Positions 63,353 to 64,000 of a DNA stretch of 64,000 bases are shown piece by piece. How positions within the stretch are numbered: the stretch's first letter is position 1; each line of letters opens with the position of its first letter. Source of the DNA: CAUZWH01 sp965247665 (GTDB lineage: Bacteria > Pseudomonadota > Alphaproteobacteria > SHVV01); the NCBI GenBank assembly GCA_965247665.1, contig CBDFHH010000001.1:62001-126000 (forward strand), in the 5' to 3' direction. The notes under the pieces were generated by a model, which was not told the DNA's origin, did not search any database, and worked only from the letters and a program-made list of their open reading frames with translations. Both the position numbers and the translations under genes were made by a program.

Positions 63353-64000
63353 CTACTCTGCCGCTTCGAACTTGATCGGCTCCCGGTAGTAGCCGTAGAT
63401 GTCCGCCAGCACGTTGGTGATCTCGCCGACCGTGGCGTACGCCGTGACGGCGTCCATGATGGCCGGCATCAGGTTATTGTCGGCGACGGCGTCCTCCCTC
63501 AGCTGGGCAAGGCTACGCTCGACTTCCTTCTGGTCGCGCTCGGCCTTGACCCGGGCAACACTTTCGATCTGCATCTGTAGGTCTTGCGGTTTGTTCTCGT
63601 GCATCTCGACTTCGTGCGCGGCGTTCGCGGCGTCGACGTCGCTGGTGTAGCAGTTGACGCCCACTTTTCGGAACTCGCCGCTCTCCAATTTGCGCTCGTA
63701 CTCATAGGCCTGCTGCGAGACGTGGTCCTGCAGGGTGCCGTCGGCGATTAGCTTTACGATGCCGCCCATATCGTCGACGGTCTCGATCACCTTGCGCATT
63801 TCCGTCTCCATCGTGTCGGTCAGCGACTCGATGTAGTAGGAGCCGGCCAGCGGGTCGACCGTGTCGGCGAGGCCGCCCTCTTCCATCAGGATCTGGTTGG
63901 TCCGGAGTGCGATCTGCTGCGCCTTGGGGCTGGGGATGGTGTAGGCCTCGTCGTAACAGCACAGCGCCGTGGTCTGGCAACCCGCCAGCGAGGCGATCAG
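63353..64000 (-). CDS. Acyl-CoA mutase large subunit (methylmalonyl-CoA mutase family), 5' part outside window
   Basis: The frame is open to the right edge. The visible 215 residues include AGCQTTALCCYDEAYTIPSP, RTNQILMEEGGLADTVDPLA and GSYYIESLTDTMETEM, the end of the TIM-barrel domain of B12-dependent acyl-CoA mutases. The protein ends at YGYYREPIKFEAAE with no C-terminal cobalamin-binding domain, so it is of the split type (IcmA/HcmA/MeaB-linked style) with a separate small B12 subunit. Substrate-determining residues of the active site lie outside the window. Candidate reactions are methylmalonyl-, ethylmalonyl-, isobutyryl- or 2-hydroxyisobutyryl-CoA rearrangement. Confidence 0.9.
   Translation of the reverse strand: MIASLAGCQTTALCCYDEAYTIPSPKAQQIALRTNQILMEEGGLADTVDPLAGSYYIESLTDTMETEMRKVIETVDDMGGIVKLIADGTLQDHVSQQAYEYERKLESGEFRKVGVNCYTSDVDAANAAHEVEMHENKPQDLQMQIESVARVKAERDQKEVERSLAQLREDAVADNNLMPAIMDAVTAYATVGEITNVLADIYGYYREPIKFEAAE

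Noticed and set aside
1..64000. CRISPR arrays, rRNA genes, complete tRNA genes
   Set aside because: None seen. The only tandem array is the spacer-less heptamer at 35387-35449, and the only tRNA sequence is the 44-nt fragment at 2811.

Overview
The window reads as chromosome from a GC-rich alphaproteobacterium, probably Rhodospirillales-like. I infer this from the composition, an alphaproteobacterial-type initiator tRNA fragment, and a gene repertoire rich in amidases, hydantoinases, Rieske oxygenases, TRAP transporters and CoA enzymes. No 16S or other phylogenetic marker is present, so the assignment is loose.

Region 1 (1-17.6 kb) is accessory DNA. It opens with two near-identical tandem genes for secreted proteins of unknown function; the first is cut by the window edge. 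A 44-nt 3' fragment of an initiator tRNA-Met gene (2811-2854, minus) then sits 160 bp from the N-terminus of a tyrosine integrase, which marks one edge of an integrated element. Inside is a debris field: ankyrin and HsdM ends joined in one frame, a Schlafen/AlbA_2-type protein, several frameshifted genes, a GH24 lysozyme divergent from a secreted HNH nuclease, an ISNCY transposase relic, an inverted internal integrase fragment and a RepB partition-protein relic. Next come an intact 1572-residue MobF relaxase-helicase with a repetitive C-terminus and a convergent operon of three coupled MobC-like proteins. The region ends in an AT-rich segment with nested inverted repeats that runs directly into a mutM/fpg gene lacking its catalytic N-terminus, so the other edge is near 17.6 kb. 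Together this looks like a decayed mobilizable plasmid or ICE.

Region 2 (17.6-30.9 kb) carries the truncated mutM, a hotdog thioesterase, ahcY, an amidase, a DUF1989/UrtE chimera left by a deletion, an intact three-subunit molybdenum hydroxylase operon, a frameshifted NTF2-like gene, and two homologous orphan periplasmic binding proteins flanking an FAH-family hydrolase and a PPOX-family flavoprotein.

Region 3 (31-42 kb) has a stand-alone Rieske oxygenase alpha subunit, an LLM-class flavin oxidoreductase, a VOC protein, an enolase-superfamily enzyme, and an operon of amidase plus two tandem Rieske alpha subunits plus one beta subunit. This operon ends against a heptamer repeat. A class III aminotransferase follows.

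Region 4 (42.7-55.6 kb) has a minus-strand operon (small helical protein, amidase, HyuA, HyuB) divergent from an iron alcohol dehydrogenase, a MmgE/PrpD protein and a TRAP system with two DctP proteins for one DctQM pair.

Region 5 (55.8-64 kb) has a maleate-isomerase-like enzyme, a quinone-oxidoreductase-like MDR, an enoyl-CoA hydratase, an amidase with a fused helical N-terminus, an EthD-like protein, two MaoC proteins, a family III CoA transferase and the 3' part of an acyl-CoA mutase large subunit.

My reading, which is inference, is that regions 2-5 form catabolic modules for nitrogen-containing ring or amide compounds: uptake by TRAP/SBP systems, hydroxylation by Mo and Rieske enzymes, ring and amide opening by HyuAB and amidases, then isomerase and CoA steps. 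No substrate can be named from sequence alone.
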